A stretch of 64,000 bases of DNA from SZUA-378 sp036652815 (GCA_036652815.1 JAVVVE010000004.1:59697-123696); one strand, 5' to 3'. Shown: positions 43,840 through 52,847, numbered from the stretch's first letter. Notes: a model not told the origin generated them from the letters alone. Translations and numbers: made by a program.

Positions 43840-44691
43840 CTATATCTCTATTGCAGTTATTTTTTTCGCCATAAGATATGCCGCCGCATAGATAACAACA
43901 CAAGCTGTCATAATAAGGATACCCAGCCAATTATGATATAACGGATCAAAGAATCCGGGTGAAGTCTTACCAATGTAGAGGATAATCGCCAACGGTACGA
44001 TATTCATAATCTTCTGTTCATATTGTTTCGCATGAATCATCATCTGAATCTCTTTCTTTACTTCCAGTTTGCCACAGATAACAGCCACGCAGGAATGTAT
44101 CATATCGTTCATATCTCCGCCATTTCTTTTTGCGATACAAAATATCTCTGCAAAGTCTTTGATACTGTCCAGTCCACTTCTGACTGCCAGGTCTGATAAT
44201 AATCGTTCTAAGATAACGTTATTATCCAAACCCTTTGACAGATAATATAATTCTTGTCCCATCAGACTCTCCTCTCCATATACCATCCCTATATCTGCAT
44301 AGGCCTCTCGAAAGGCATTTTCAACAGAATATCCGGCACTTAATCCGGCTGATACCGCCAAAATGGTCTCTTTAAATTGTTCATTTAATTGTTCCTGCTG
44401 TTTTCTGCATAATTCTTCTTTTTTTTCTTTGAAATAATAAGGAAGAAAGAATAGAAAAAGTATCATTGCAATCACGGACTGATAAAAAATATAACCCAGC
44501 ATCCCTGCGCTCAATACTCCAAACAGTCCATATAAAAGGGTATCTCTTATTTTAAATTGGTACTGTCTGTAATCTTGCATCTCGTATTTTGTCTGTTTGG
44601 TCTGTTTGGTCTGTTTCATCTGTTTGGTCTGTTTGGTCTTATTTTTTCTATCGTCATTATCTTTCTTCATCATTCTGGTTGTGTGGTTCAT
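43840..44691 (-). CDS. tadB: TadB-like type II secretion F-domain protein
   Basis: Platform membrane protein paired with TadC. The 283 residues begin with a low-complexity Lys-Gln-Thr tail (KQTKQMKQTKQT, encoded by 9-bp repeats). Two helices (about 55-85) are followed by a T2SSF domain with AVSAGLSAGYSVENAF and FCIAKRNGGDMNDMI, and C-terminal helices. The start codon overlaps tadA by 35 nt, so translational coupling is likely. The AGGA before the ATG is modest; a start at residues 7-8 cannot be excluded. Confidence 0.88.
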   Translation of the reverse strand: MNHTTRMMKKDNDDRKNKTKQTKQMKQTKQTKQTKYEMQDYRQYQFKIRDTLLYGLFGVLSAGMLGYIFYQSVIAMILFLFFLPYYFKEKKEELCRKQQEQLNEQFKETILAVSAGLSAGYSVENAFREAYADIGMVYGEESLMGQELYYLSKGLDNNVILERLLSDLAVRSGLDSIKDFAEIFCIAKRNGGDMNDMIHSCVAVICGKLEVKKEIQMMIHAKQYEQKIMNIVPLAIILYIGKTSPGFFDPLYHNWLGILIMTACVVIYAAAYLMAKKITAIEI

Positions 44692-45910
44692 ACAGTCCTG
44701 CAGCCCTCCATTTTTCTCTGTGAAACAAGGGTTCCCTCGCCTCTAATTCTCCTAATATCTTACCCTCCTTTTCCTCTTTTTCTACAAATTGATACAACGG
44801 TGCCAGTCGTATGCCTTCCTGTGTATATTCGATGACCTCCATAATCTCCAATACCTTTCTGCTTCGGTCTCTCAGTCTCCCCAGATGAATAATGATGTCG
44901 ATGCCGGAAGCAATCTGTCTTTGGATCGCCGACAATGGCAGATCCATTCCCATTAAGGCCATCGTCTCCAGTCTGGATAATAAGTCCTTCGCCGAATTGG
45001 CATGTCCGGTAGAGACTCCACAGTGCCCCGTATTCAAACATTGCAGCATATCGATAGCTTCTCCACCTCTGACCTCTCCCACGATGACTCTGTCGGGGCG
45101 CATGCGCAAACTGGCTTTTATTAAATCTCGAATCGTTATTTCCTTACAATCTTCTACGTTTGCATTGCGTGTCTCCAAACGAACCAGATTCGCAATCCCC
45201 TGTATCTGTAATTCCGCGCTATCCTCGATGGTAATAATACGTTCCTCTTTTGGTATATATTGAGATAAGGCATTTAGAAAAGTCGTTTTTCCTGAGCCGG
45301 TTCCTCCACTGATCATAATATTATATTTGCCTATCATGAGCTGTTCTAAGAATCGGGCAACCTCCTGTGTAACAGAGCCTATTCTTAATAAATCTTCCAT
45401 TCCAATGGGAACCTCCGGGAATCTCCTGATCGTTACAATAGGACCATTGAGTGCAATCGGAGACAGTACCACATTGACACGCGAACCATTTTCCAATCTG
45501 GCATCTACAATAGGAGAAGCTTCATTGACGATTCTGTTGCACTTGGCAACGATTTGCTGAATCACATCTTCTAACTTTTCCTTAGATTCAAAATGATGAT
45601 TCCATGCGGATAGCCTTCCCTCCCGTTCCACAAATACACTTTCTATACCATTGATCATAATCTCTGTAATCTCCGGATTATCAATCAGTTCCTGCAGCAT
45701 ATCTAATTTACGAATAGAGTAAAATAGCTCTTTCCCCAACTGTTTTCTGGCTGTAAAACTAAGATAAACTGTTTTACTGGCTTGAAAAACGATATGCTCG
45801 ATGATTTCCATAACCTCTTCATCTTCACAGGCACGGCTTAGATCAATGGTATTGAGTACCTCTTCTCTTAATCTTTGTTTCATTTCCCTGTAGGCAGTTC
45901 CCTCTGTCAT
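44657..45910 (-). CDS. tadA: TadA/CpaF secretion ATPase
   Basis: Hexameric cytoplasmic motor of the Tad pilus. The 417 residues include the N-terminal domain (IDNPEITEIMINGIESVFVE) and the catalytic domain with Walker A SGGTGSGKTT (201-210). The Asp box ITIEDSAELQI, Walker B RPDRVIVGEVRGGEAIDML and the His box NTGHCGVSTGHANS follow. All motifs expected of an active VirB11/CpaF ATPase are present. It overlaps tadZ by 4 nt upstream and tadB by 35 nt downstream. Confidence 0.96.
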   Translation of the reverse strand: MTEGTAYREMKQRLREEVLNTIDLSRACEDEEVMEIIEHIVFQASKTVYLSFTARKQLGKELFYSIRKLDMLQELIDNPEITEIMINGIESVFVEREGRLSAWNHHFESKEKLEDVIQQIVAKCNRIVNEASPIVDARLENGSRVNVVLSPIALNGPIVTIRRFPEVPIGMEDLLRIGSVTQEVARFLEQLMIGKYNIMISGGTGSGKTTFLNALSQYIPKEERIITIEDSAELQIQGIANLVRLETRNANVEDCKEITIRDLIKASLRMRPDRVIVGEVRGGEAIDMLQCLNTGHCGVSTGHANSAKDLLSRLETMALMGMDLPLSAIQRQIASGIDIIIHLGRLRDRSRKVLEIMEVIEYTQEGIRLAPLYQFVEKEEKEGKILGELEAREPLFHREKWRAAGLYEPHNQNDEER

Positions 45911-46911
45911 ATCTCATAACCATCTTCTTTTACAATGGATCTGACATATCTTGTCAACTCACAATAGGGAAGTTCTGCTACTGCACAGGGAACATGTTTG
46001 AAGGTTGGCAGTTTAAATCTTTTCGTCTTTGCAAGAACCTCTTCACACTCCATCATCTGTAGCAACAACTCATATTGCTCCATCTTTCCTACCGACATCC
46101 CATCTTCTCGGATAATGGTATAGATTCTTTCAGACATCTTTAGGAGCTCAAACAATCCTTGTATATTATCGGATAGATCCAGAATGATATAGCTATAATT
46201 ACACTCCCTTATGATCTGTTCCAGTAATCGTTTCCAATCTTCCATTGTGATAGACGCCAGATCAACAAAGGACATCGCCGGTGGAATATAATCCAGACCT
46301 TCAATATGCTGGATGGTCTCTGTAAATCTCGGAATAAATTTATCTTCGAGATTGTGAAAAAAATACATAAGATCCGTCAGGTCCATCTTAAATTCTTTGC
46401 CCATGAACTTTCCAAAACCGGAATAAGCTTCAAAGTTTAAATACAATACTTTACTATGTTCTGACAGGATTTGTCCTAATGCAACTGCATACGAGGTCTG
46501 TAAACATCTTCTGATAGGCGTATACACACTAATCAGTTTGGCTGATTGCGTCTGCTGCATCAATATTTGTCCTGCTGCACCTAGGTTACTGTAAAATAAA
46601 AGTATCTCTTTTAAAATAATCTCACAGGATTGATACTTGCGAATCATCTGCGCCTTTTCAACTGTCAGTTCCCCACTTTCAGTAAGGATAATCATGTGCC
46701 TCACTGACATACTGCTCACCTCATTCACATAGCAAGACTCTGCTATCAGCAATAATTCTATTGCCTGTTTCTGACAAAAGATGGCTAACTGTGCCACCTC
46801 TGTAAATACCTGTATCTGAAAAGGCAGGATTTTTCTGTCTTTCACATACTCCAGAAATCGGTGCGCATACACTTCTTCCCGGTCACAAATTGCCATAATA
46901 TGATTGCTCAA
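45907..46911 (-). CDS. tadZ: TadZ/CpaE-like pilus localisation protein with degenerate P-loop
   Basis: A 334-residue protein of the MinD/CpaE type that places Tad machines in the cell. An N-terminal receiver-like region (1-115) is followed by a MinD-like domain. The Walker A position reads VYTPIRRCLQTSYA (about 129-142) and lacks the GKT lysine, so nucleotide hydrolysis is doubtful. Later MinD-like elements YLNFEAYSGFG and YIILDLSDNI are present. Loss of the P-loop lysine is also known in some TadZ proteins. The start is TTG with GGAGG upstream; it overlaps the peptidase stop by 4 nt. Confidence 0.8.
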   Translation of the reverse strand: MSNHIMAICDREEVYAHRFLEYVKDRKILPFQIQVFTEVAQLAIFCQKQAIELLLIAESCYVNEVSSMSVRHMIILTESGELTVEKAQMIRKYQSCEIILKEILLFYSNLGAAGQILMQQTQSAKLISVYTPIRRCLQTSYAVALGQILSEHSKVLYLNFEAYSGFGKFMGKEFKMDLTDLMYFFHNLEDKFIPRFTETIQHIEGLDYIPPAMSFVDLASITMEDWKRLLEQIIRECNYSYIILDLSDNIQGLFELLKMSERIYTIIREDGMSVGKMEQYELLLQMMECEEVLAKTKRFKLPTFKHVPCAVAELPYCELTRYVRSIVKEDGYEI

Positions 46912-47345
46912 TATACTCCTCCCATATGTAAGATTGCACTGATTAGAATCGGAATTGAAAAATGGATTGTTTTAGGAAAATGATGTTGTATCATTCTTAG
47001 AAATACAGACTGTATCGCTCCTATGAAAAGAGCTGCTACAATAAAAATCAGAATTGTTTTGAACTGCACGATAGATAAAAAACAACTTACAACTGCTATT
47101 AATTTGATGTCGCCTGCACCCAGACCATGAATTGTAAAAATAGGGAATAAGAGAAAAATCGAAAACAAAAAACCGCAAACTCCTGCGAGAATACCTGGTA
47201 GCCCATTCGCATAAAGTTGAAAGATAAGTCCGCTGAGCAGACCTAAAAGAATGATTTGATTGGAAATCTTTGATGTTCGTAAATCCTGTACTGTCGCTGC
47301 CAATAAAATAATTAATAAAAATAAATACTTAAATATGGTTACAAT
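46908..47345 (-). CDS. Prepilin peptidase, A24 family (first gene of the Tad run); start uncertain
   Basis: TadV/CpaA-type aspartic peptidase. Catalytic aspartates are in VQDLRTSKI and HGLGAGDIKL. The first membrane helix (IFKYLFLLIILLAA) is encoded upstream of the only in-frame TTG near it (47303), so translation should begin earlier. No ATG or GTG lies in frame there. The ribosome site GGTGG is followed by ATGAAATTGTAA, a four-codon dead end. One extra A would give ATG AAA ATT GTA ACC in the right frame. I mark the frame from the ATT at 47345. This is either a frameshift, a base-call error or an unusual start. Confidence 0.75.
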   Translation of the reverse strand: MVTIFKYLFLLIILLAATVQDLRTSKISNQIILLGLLSGLIFQLYANGLPGILAGVCGFLFSIFLLFPIFTIHGLGAGDIKLIAVVSCFLSIVQFKTILIFIVAALFIGAIQSVFLRMIQHHFPKTIHFSIPILISAILHMGGVY

Positions 47346-47386
47346 TTCATATCACCACCTACCCCTTCCTGCAAGTTGTAAACCGA

Positions 47387-47415
47387 ATTATAGTATGCTT
47401 TCTTCTATTTGTCCA
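47387..47415 (-). promoter_or_regulatory. Sigma-A promoter of the Tad run
   Basis: TGGACA (47410-47415) and TATAAT (47387-47392), 17-bp spacer, minus strand, about 40 nt before the first Tad gene. Only short gaps follow down to 37.4 kb. Confidence 0.8.
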
Positions 47416-47451
47416 TAGCTATTCTCTAAAAAGATTATCTTTGGTACAAAG

Positions 47452-47724
47452 TCACAAAAATCTATAAAATCCAATCCCAAAAAGGGCTGCAACCCCCGGT
47501 AATCCTAGGATTCCGGATGTCAATGCCGTAAGCGGATTTAGCCCAATCGACACCTCTATGTGCTGATATAATAGAATTTGATTGATAAAATAGATACCTA
47601 TCATGCCAAACACAGTACGAAGTATAAAATTAATCAAGACTTCTGATTTCCTTCTAAAGGCTCCGATTAGTAATACAATCGCACACACCGCAATGATGAA
47701 AAAGAATTCTGTCTTATAATTCAT
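47452..47724 (-). CDS. bofA: BofA-like inhibitor of pro-sigma-K processing
   Basis: A 90-residue membrane protein. Three hydrophobic stretches (about 7-24, 33-52 and 65-88) end in the family signature GLNPLTALTSGILGLPGVA. In Bacillus BofA holds the SpoIVFB protease inactive in the forespore outer membrane until late in sporulation. The start ATG has AAGGA about 10 nt upstream. It is normally preceded on the same strand by recR and yaaL; here yaaL is close by but divergent. Confidence 0.9.
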   Translation of the reverse strand: MNYKTEFFFIIAVCAIVLLIGAFRRKSEVLINFILRTVFGMIGIYFINQILLYQHIEVSIGLNPLTALTSGILGLPGVAALFGIGFYRFL

Positions 47725-47878
47725 TTACTTTGTTTCCTTTTTAAATCTCTATCATTTTTATATCGTATGTAATTATTTCCAATAATATGAATAATTTCCC
47801 ATTGAAATGATTATACTTGCAGTAAGAATACTTAACATAATGACACACAATGTGTTAGATGGGAGAGACAAAGATTAT

Positions 47879-48157
47879 ATGAAAGCTCAATTTAGTCAAA
47901 GTTCTTATCAGGATACGGAGCAGAATAGTCTGTTAGATGATATTGCCAAGACAAAATACGCATTGGAAATTGCATATTCCGGATTTGATTATGTGGTAGA
48001 ACCGGATCTGATTGACAGCTATATCTATCAGGTAAATGCGATTCTAAAAAGATACCGCTATCTATTAGAAGAGGCAGCAAGGATAAACCTGCTGCCCGAC
48101 CCTTGTTTATGCCAAGAATCCTCTGTTGTTACTCTCGCCAGAGAGGTTCTCTGTTAG
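47879..48157 (+). CDS. yaaL: YaaL-like DUF2508 protein
   Basis: A 92-residue helical protein of unknown function. The DUF2508 pattern is visible: LLDDIAKTKYALEIAYSGFDYVVEPDLIDSYIY (split), then AILKRYRYLLEEA. In Bacillus yaaL lies between recR and bofA. Here it is on the opposite strand to bofA, 154 nt away, which suggests a local inversion. The ATG at 47879 is chosen because the family begins close to it; its ribosome site is weak (GGGAG at 13 nt), and an in-frame ATG 39 nt upstream is also possible. The last 51 nt overlap fliS on the other strand. Confidence 0.7.
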   Translation: MKAQFSQSSYQDTEQNSLLDDIAKTKYALEIAYSGFDYVVEPDLIDSYIYQVNAILKRYRYLLEEAARINLLPDPCLCQESSVVTLAREVLC

Positions 48158-48583
48158 TTCGTTTTTACTATAAGTAAGTCCTGCATAGATGGATTGTGTA
48201 TGAGACATCATAGGTTCTGAATCGTCTTGTTTACTGACTTCTATGTAGGCCTCACATAGCTCGGAGATGATGGATATGATATCCTCCAAGGGTTCTGTCT
48301 GCTGTTTCCTGGATGCTGCATTGAATGACCGATTGACATACAGATACAATTGTAAGAGATTACCGGCGATTTCATATTCCAGATGTAGAGACTGTGTCAG
48401 CTCATCCAGACATGCCTTTGCTCTTTTGATATTCTCTTGAAATTCTGCTTTATCCTCTGCATTATGGGCTGTTTTAGCATCTGTTACATAAGTCAATAGC
48501 ATCTCATACAGGATCACAATCATCTGTGTCTTATTTGCCTGTGTAATCCTTACTGCATATTCTTTTTTTAATTCATTTGTCAT
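48107..48583 (-). CDS. fliS: Flagellin export chaperone FliS
   Basis: Binds the C-terminal part of newly made flagellin and keeps it unfolded for export. The 158 residues are all-helical, with the family N-terminus YAVRITQANKTQMIVILYEM and the helix pair AFQENIKRAKACLDEL-type (seen as FQENIKRAKACLDELTQSL). A C-terminal extension of ~25 polar residues is longer than usual. The ATG at 48583 has GAGGG about 10 nt upstream. It follows flagellin after 19 nt, and its 3' end overlaps yaaL in antisense. Confidence 0.88.
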   Translation of the reverse strand: MTNELKKEYAVRITQANKTQMIVILYEMLLTYVTDAKTAHNAEDKAEFQENIKRAKACLDELTQSLHLEYEIAGNLLQLYLYVNRSFNAASRKQQTEPLEDIISIISELCEAYIEVSKQDDSEPMMSHTQSIYAGLTYSKNELTENLSGESNNRGFLA

Positions 48584-48602
48584 GTATGCGTATCCCTCTC
48601 CA

Positions 48603-49703
48603 TCACTGTAAGAGCTGCAATGCTTTCTGCGGTCTTTCATTTGCCTGTGCCAGCATCGAAGTCCCTGCCTGTGTCATAATCTGATATTTGGTATATTCTG
48701 TCATCTCTGCTGCCATATCTGTGTCCATGATCCTGGAGTACGCTGCTGTCATATTCTCTGCCGTAATATCCAGGCTCGAAGTTGTATGTTCCAATCTATT
48801 CTGGTAAGCACCCAGTCTGGAACGCGTCGCAGAAACATAAGCGATACCATTGGCAATATGCTCTAAAGAAGCTGCTGCATCTTTTCCGTTAGCAAGATTA
48901 ATCTTGTCTATGTCCAGCGTTTTTAAAGAAATTTTTGGGATCCTCAATGCCAGTTCCTGTCCTTCATTGGCTCCTATCTGTACATCCAGAGCACCCATTC
49001 CGGTGATATCTATGGTCGTAGGCCCCAGTGCTGCATTGCCTTTTACCTGAAATTTGAGTTCAAAGCCTTTATCCGCTTTGACCGTAACCTCATCTCCCTG
49101 ATATTGTACCGTTGCTCCGGGTGGAAAATTAGCTCCCAGAGTCACTTCCGGAGGTGTTGTTACATTTCCAAGGGCATCATAAACCGGCACTTTTGCTACT
49201 GTAATACCATATGTCTGCGGTCTTACCTCATCTGAGTAAGCTGCTACCTTAACCCCAATATTACTGGTATAACCTCTTAAATCAAAGTTGCCATCTAAAA
49301 GAGTCTGTCCATTAAACTCTGTATCTGCCGCAACACGTTCTATCTCTTTTCCTAATTGTTCCACTTCTTTCTGTATCGCTACCTTGTCTTCTTCTTTAGA
49401 AGTACCATTCGCTGCTTTTACCGCAAGCTCATTCATTCTCTGTAGCATATCCTGAATCTCAGATAGTGCTCCTTCTGCTGTCTCTATCACGGAGATGCCA
49501 TTACCGGCATTGGAACTGGCAATCTTGAGTCCCTCGATCTGCGTGTGCATCCTTTTGGCGATAGCCAGTCCGGCTGCATTATCCTTGGCATGATTAATCT
49601 TAAATCCACTGGATAGTCTCTCAAGAGAGGAGGCTAACGCATTATCACTGTTCGTTAAAGCATTGTTTGCTATAATAGCTGACATATTATAATTTATTTT
49701 CAT
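48603..49703 (-). CDS. Flagellin
   Basis: Structural subunit of the flagellar filament, 366 residues. The conserved N-terminal D0/D1 part has MKINYNMSAIIANNAL and LSSGFKINHAKDNAAGLAIA; the C-terminal part has SRLGAYQNRLEHTTSSLDI and ends QANERPQKALQLL. Residues ~150-275 form the variable surface-exposed region. The usual SINSAKDDAAG is here INHAKDNAAG. The ATG at 49703 has AAAGGA six nucleotides upstream. A sigma-28-like promoter lies at the end of the preceding gene, so it can be expressed separately from it. Confidence 0.95.
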   Translation of the reverse strand: MKINYNMSAIIANNALTNSDNALASSLERLSSGFKINHAKDNAAGLAIAKRMHTQIEGLKIASSNAGNGISVIETAEGALSEIQDMLQRMNELAVKAANGTSKEEDKVAIQKEVEQLGKEIERVAADTEFNGQTLLDGNFDLRGYTSNIGVKVAAYSDEVRPQTYGITVAKVPVYDALGNVTTPPEVTLGANFPPGATVQYQGDEVTVKADKGFELKFQVKGNAALGPTTIDITGMGALDVQIGANEGQELALRIPKISLKTLDIDKINLANGKDAAASLEHIANGIAYVSATRSRLGAYQNRLEHTTSSLDITAENMTAAYSRIMDTDMAAEMTEYTKYQIMTQAGTSMLAQANERPQKALQLLQ

Positions 49704-49734
49704 AGGCTTTCCTTTCTTCTCTGTTCTAGTATTG

Positions 49735-49760
49735 TTATCGGCTATCCTCGCTATTTTGTA
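49735..49760 (-). promoter_or_regulatory. Sigma-28 (SigD)-type promoter of flagellin, overlapping the upstream stop codon
   Basis: GCCGATAA (49735-49742, minus strand) matches the SigD -10 consensus GCCGATAT at seven of eight positions. TACA lies 14 bp upstream (49757-49760) as a 3-of-4 match to TAAA. The -10 contains the TAA stop of the 1,007-residue upstream gene. The leader to the flagellin ATG is about 25 nt. Confidence 0.8.
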
Positions 49761-52758
49761 AAGAGTAAATAAATTGTTTTGCAACTTGATACAAAGCTTT
49801 TGAAGAAACAGGCTGTTTTGCAATTGTTTTTTCAGCTTCCTGTGCAAAGGTATGGATATTAAGTTCTTTGCTGTGGATAAAAGAGAGCTGTTTTAGACTC
49901 TGTCCCTCCCCCATCAATGCTTTGGCAAACACAGCTTCTAATGATTTTAGATGTTCCAAACCTGCTCTTTTCCCTGCTGCAATATAACCCACTACTCCCT
50001 CTTCCTCTATGGAAAATTCTGCCGCAACTGCTCCGTATTCTGCTGTCTCCATGGTTGCCGTCACTTTACCGCTTTCTCCTGTACCATGTAGGATGCGAAG
50101 ATTAATAGACGTGACTTCTTCTCCTATCTGAACCGGCACTTCATAGTTTTCTTCTTGTGAAAACTTTGTCGCTAATGTTATTTGCTTAAAGGTAAGTGCC
50201 ATGGATTTGATATCGATGCTGGTAGCTTCTGTTACATTTGTAGTTTCTTGCAACACATCCTCTGCGACACGCTGCAGCTTCTTCATCTCTTGCTGTGCTG
50301 CTTCTTTATCTGTAAAATGGCTTGGCAGCTCTTTTAAAATATCCTTCATTGCTTTATTGGCTTTGCTGTTCAGATTCCTAAAAGCGGAACCTCTTTCATG
50401 GATCAGGTAATCTGCCGCTAAAAGATTATCCACCGTAACCGGCTGGTCAAAGTCTGTCAAAGCACGTAAAACATAATCTTCTATCTCTTTAATCTGTCGT
50501 ATATTTTCAATCTGCGTCTGTCTGTATTCCTGCGATTGTGATTGTTCCTGTGATTGTGATTGTTCCTGTGATTGCTGTTCCAGCTGTGCTGCCAGTTCTT
50601 CTATCGTAGTCGTTTCCTCAGGCATCTGTGCCGCCAGTGCCTGCGGCGTAATATGCTCTAAGATGTCTTTCATGAGACTCTCCTGATAATGCGTTTTATG
50701 GATGCCTTTCTCATTATCTATCGTCACATGCAATCCTTTTTCGCGTTCGGTGCGAACTGCACTCCGTAGATTGCGTAAGGAAAGTTCTGCTCCCTGATTG
50801 ATTAAACTCCCGATTACGGCTCCATCGGATTTCTCTATCTGTCTGAACAAACGGTATACTTCAATATAAGATTGGCGTTCGGCTTCGGTAATCCCGTGGT
50901 TTTGCTCCAATTGATACAGGTACTTTGCATATCGTTCGCTCTCACCTGCTACATCACTCTCCTGTGCTGATAGTGTTTGTTCCAGATCCTGTGCATTCAT
51001 GAGGAGCGGATTTACACCACTTCTAAGCAGACGAAGTGTCGTTCCCGGTGTCATCTTTTGAATCACACGTTTCACTGTTTCGTCTGCATCTTTAATAGCA
51101 TCCACATTCTCTTCGGTTATCGGCATATGATTATATCCCAGTATCCGCACAGCACGTCGATTGCTTTCACTTGGTTCTTGATTGATCTCTTGTAACAATG
51201 TATCCACATTGCGAAAAGCTTTCTTGATAGAATCTCCCAGGTCTCCTCTGGGTGCTGTCATTACCGCTTCATAGGTTTTACCGGCATTCTGATAGGTGCT
51301 CTCTAAGATTTTACCTTCCGCATGGATATAGTTAAGCGTAAATTTACTGCCATTTTCCAACGCTCTTCCAAGGACTGCTGCCGGCATCGATGCGATATCC
51401 GATACCTTTGTACGCACTTCTTTGTACAAAGAGGCACGTTCCGTTATTTCTTCAACATCCTGTCCGCCAAACAAAATCTTATTCTCTTCTTGTTCTGCAT
51501 CTTTCAGTGCCGCTACTACCTGCTCTAACTCGGTCGTATCTATCTGAAATCCCCTCTTTAATAAGCGTATATTGACTTCTACGCTCATCTGTAATCGTAT
51601 CTCTTCTAACTGTAGCCTGGCTGTTAAAGGCTCTTTTCCTTTCTTTTCGGATTGCTGATAGGACTGTCCCTCTATTATCTCACGCTGTGTCAAAAATAGA
51701 TTCTTAATCGTAAAGACTCCCTCGGATTCTGACACTGCCCGTAGTGCTTCTTCACTAATCGCCTCTACTTCTTCCATAATATCTGTTGCACGCTCATAAA
51801 TCGTCTGTGTAGAAGTCAGCAAGGCATCTCCTGCCGGTTTTCCTTCTCCCATTGCTTGTGCAATATGTCCTATGATATCTTCTCTGCTCTGTGTCAGAGA
51901 TATTTTCTTTAATGCATCCAACGATTGTAAGGATGCTTCTGTCAGAGGCATCCCTTTCTCAATGAGCCATTTTGCATCTGTAATAGTTTCCGGTGTTACT
52001 TCCTGTCCCGCTTCTGCTATCACTTTCTCAATCTGAGGCATCAGTTGTTCCCAGTGATATTCGTCTGCTTTCTGTGCATAATATCCCGGCATCTCGTCCG
52101 CATAGTATCCCCTGCCTTGTTGACTGCCATCTGAGGTAGCACTGAACTGTGCTTTATAGAGGTGATCAATGGTCGGTTCTATCCGGTTCTGTATGAGATA
52201 TTTCATGGTACCTTCTGACAGCTCGCTAATCTGTGCTGTTTTGTCCACCGTTTCTTTCACTGCTTCGGCATTATCTCTTGTGATCGGAACATCATTCTGT
52301 GTCAGTTTCTTAACAAGCTCCTGTGCCATCGCCTGATCACCTGTGATCTGTGTCAGCGTATCCATGCTGATATCATCCGTATATCCGGTTACTTCAATAC
52401 CCGCCTGTATCAGCTCTGCCTTGATCTTATCCGTTACTGTGACCATCGTAGCCATGTCAGTCTTAGTCGGATCAAAACCATCCTCTTCTAGTCTGGCATA
52501 GTCTTTCTGAGACATCGTATTGGACATAATCGTCTTATAATCACGCTGTAAGGCGAGATCCTGCTGTTCTGCCGCCCGCATAACATCTTCTGTTGTTTTC
52601 CCCGGATCAGCATATGCCTGATTCTCCTGCCCTGCTCCTGTAATATCCAGTGCATACGCTCTATTGACAGCTTTCCGCTGCACCCCCGGATTCTCCGATG
52701 CTGCTGTCGTTTTCTCTATTTTCTGTTTTTGATTCAAATATTCATTCTCTACTCGCAT
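49735..52758 (-). CDS. DUF6240-type protein linked to flagellin; possible FliK-like C-terminus
   Basis: A 1,007-residue soluble protein without signal peptide or membrane segment, matching the large DUF6240-type proteins of Lachnospiraceae. It contains spaced short repeats of the form P-(I/L/V)-T-x-x-N/S (DVPITRDN 156, MPLTEAS 270, MPITEEN 545, QPVTVDN 772). A Gln/Ser-rich QEQSQS repeat lies near 730-745. The segment from about 865 to 950 (TSINLRILHGTGESGKVTAT then GAVAAEFSIEEEGVVGYI) resembles the C-terminal domain of hook-length control protein FliK. A sigma-28-like promoter precedes it. Function is unknown; a flagellar role is inferred from neighbours and promoter. Confidence 0.75.
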   Translation of the reverse strand: MRVENEYLNQKQKIEKTTAASENPGVQRKAVNRAYALDITGAGQENQAYADPGKTTEDVMRAAEQQDLALQRDYKTIMSNTMSQKDYARLEEDGFDPTKTDMATMVTVTDKIKAELIQAGIEVTGYTDDISMDTLTQITGDQAMAQELVKKLTQNDVPITRDNAEAVKETVDKTAQISELSEGTMKYLIQNRIEPTIDHLYKAQFSATSDGSQQGRGYYADEMPGYYAQKADEYHWEQLMPQIEKVIAEAGQEVTPETITDAKWLIEKGMPLTEASLQSLDALKKISLTQSREDIIGHIAQAMGEGKPAGDALLTSTQTIYERATDIMEEVEAISEEALRAVSESEGVFTIKNLFLTQREIIEGQSYQQSEKKGKEPLTARLQLEEIRLQMSVEVNIRLLKRGFQIDTTELEQVVAALKDAEQEENKILFGGQDVEEITERASLYKEVRTKVSDIASMPAAVLGRALENGSKFTLNYIHAEGKILESTYQNAGKTYEAVMTAPRGDLGDSIKKAFRNVDTLLQEINQEPSESNRRAVRILGYNHMPITEENVDAIKDADETVKRVIQKMTPGTTLRLLRSGVNPLLMNAQDLEQTLSAQESDVAGESERYAKYLYQLEQNHGITEAERQSYIEVYRLFRQIEKSDGAVIGSLINQGAELSLRNLRSAVRTEREKGLHVTIDNEKGIHKTHYQESLMKDILEHITPQALAAQMPEETTTIEELAAQLEQQSQEQSQSQEQSQSQEYRQTQIENIRQIKEIEDYVLRALTDFDQPVTVDNLLAADYLIHERGSAFRNLNSKANKAMKDILKELPSHFTDKEAAQQEMKKLQRVAEDVLQETTNVTEATSIDIKSMALTFKQITLATKFSQEENYEVPVQIGEEVTSINLRILHGTGESGKVTATMETAEYGAVAAEFSIEEEGVVGYIAAGKRAGLEHLKSLEAVFAKALMGEGQSLKQLSFIHSKELNIHTFAQEAEKTIAKQPVSSKALYQVAKQFIYSLQNSEDSR

Positions 52759-52811
52759 CTAACTCTCCATCTTAGCAAACTGCTTATGTTAGTGTAACTG
52801 ATTCAGTTTGT

Positions 52812-52838
52812 ATTTCGTCACATTGAAGAGTTTTCTTA
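52812..52838 (-). promoter_or_regulatory. Candidate sigma-28-type promoter of the DUF6240-type gene
   Basis: TAAG (52835-52838) and GACGAAAT (52812-52819) with a 15-bp spacer on the minus strand match TAAA-N15-GCCGATAT at 3 of 4 and 6 of 8 positions. The start codon is about 55 nt downstream. A 6-1-6 palindrome AACTGAATCAGTT-like sequence covers the start site. Confidence 0.5.
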
Positions 52839-52847
52839 ACCACATAA

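Noticed and set aside
49704..49847. N-terminal extension of flagellin
   Set aside because: It would overlap the upstream gene and the SigD promoter; MKINYNM with AAAGGA is the normal start.
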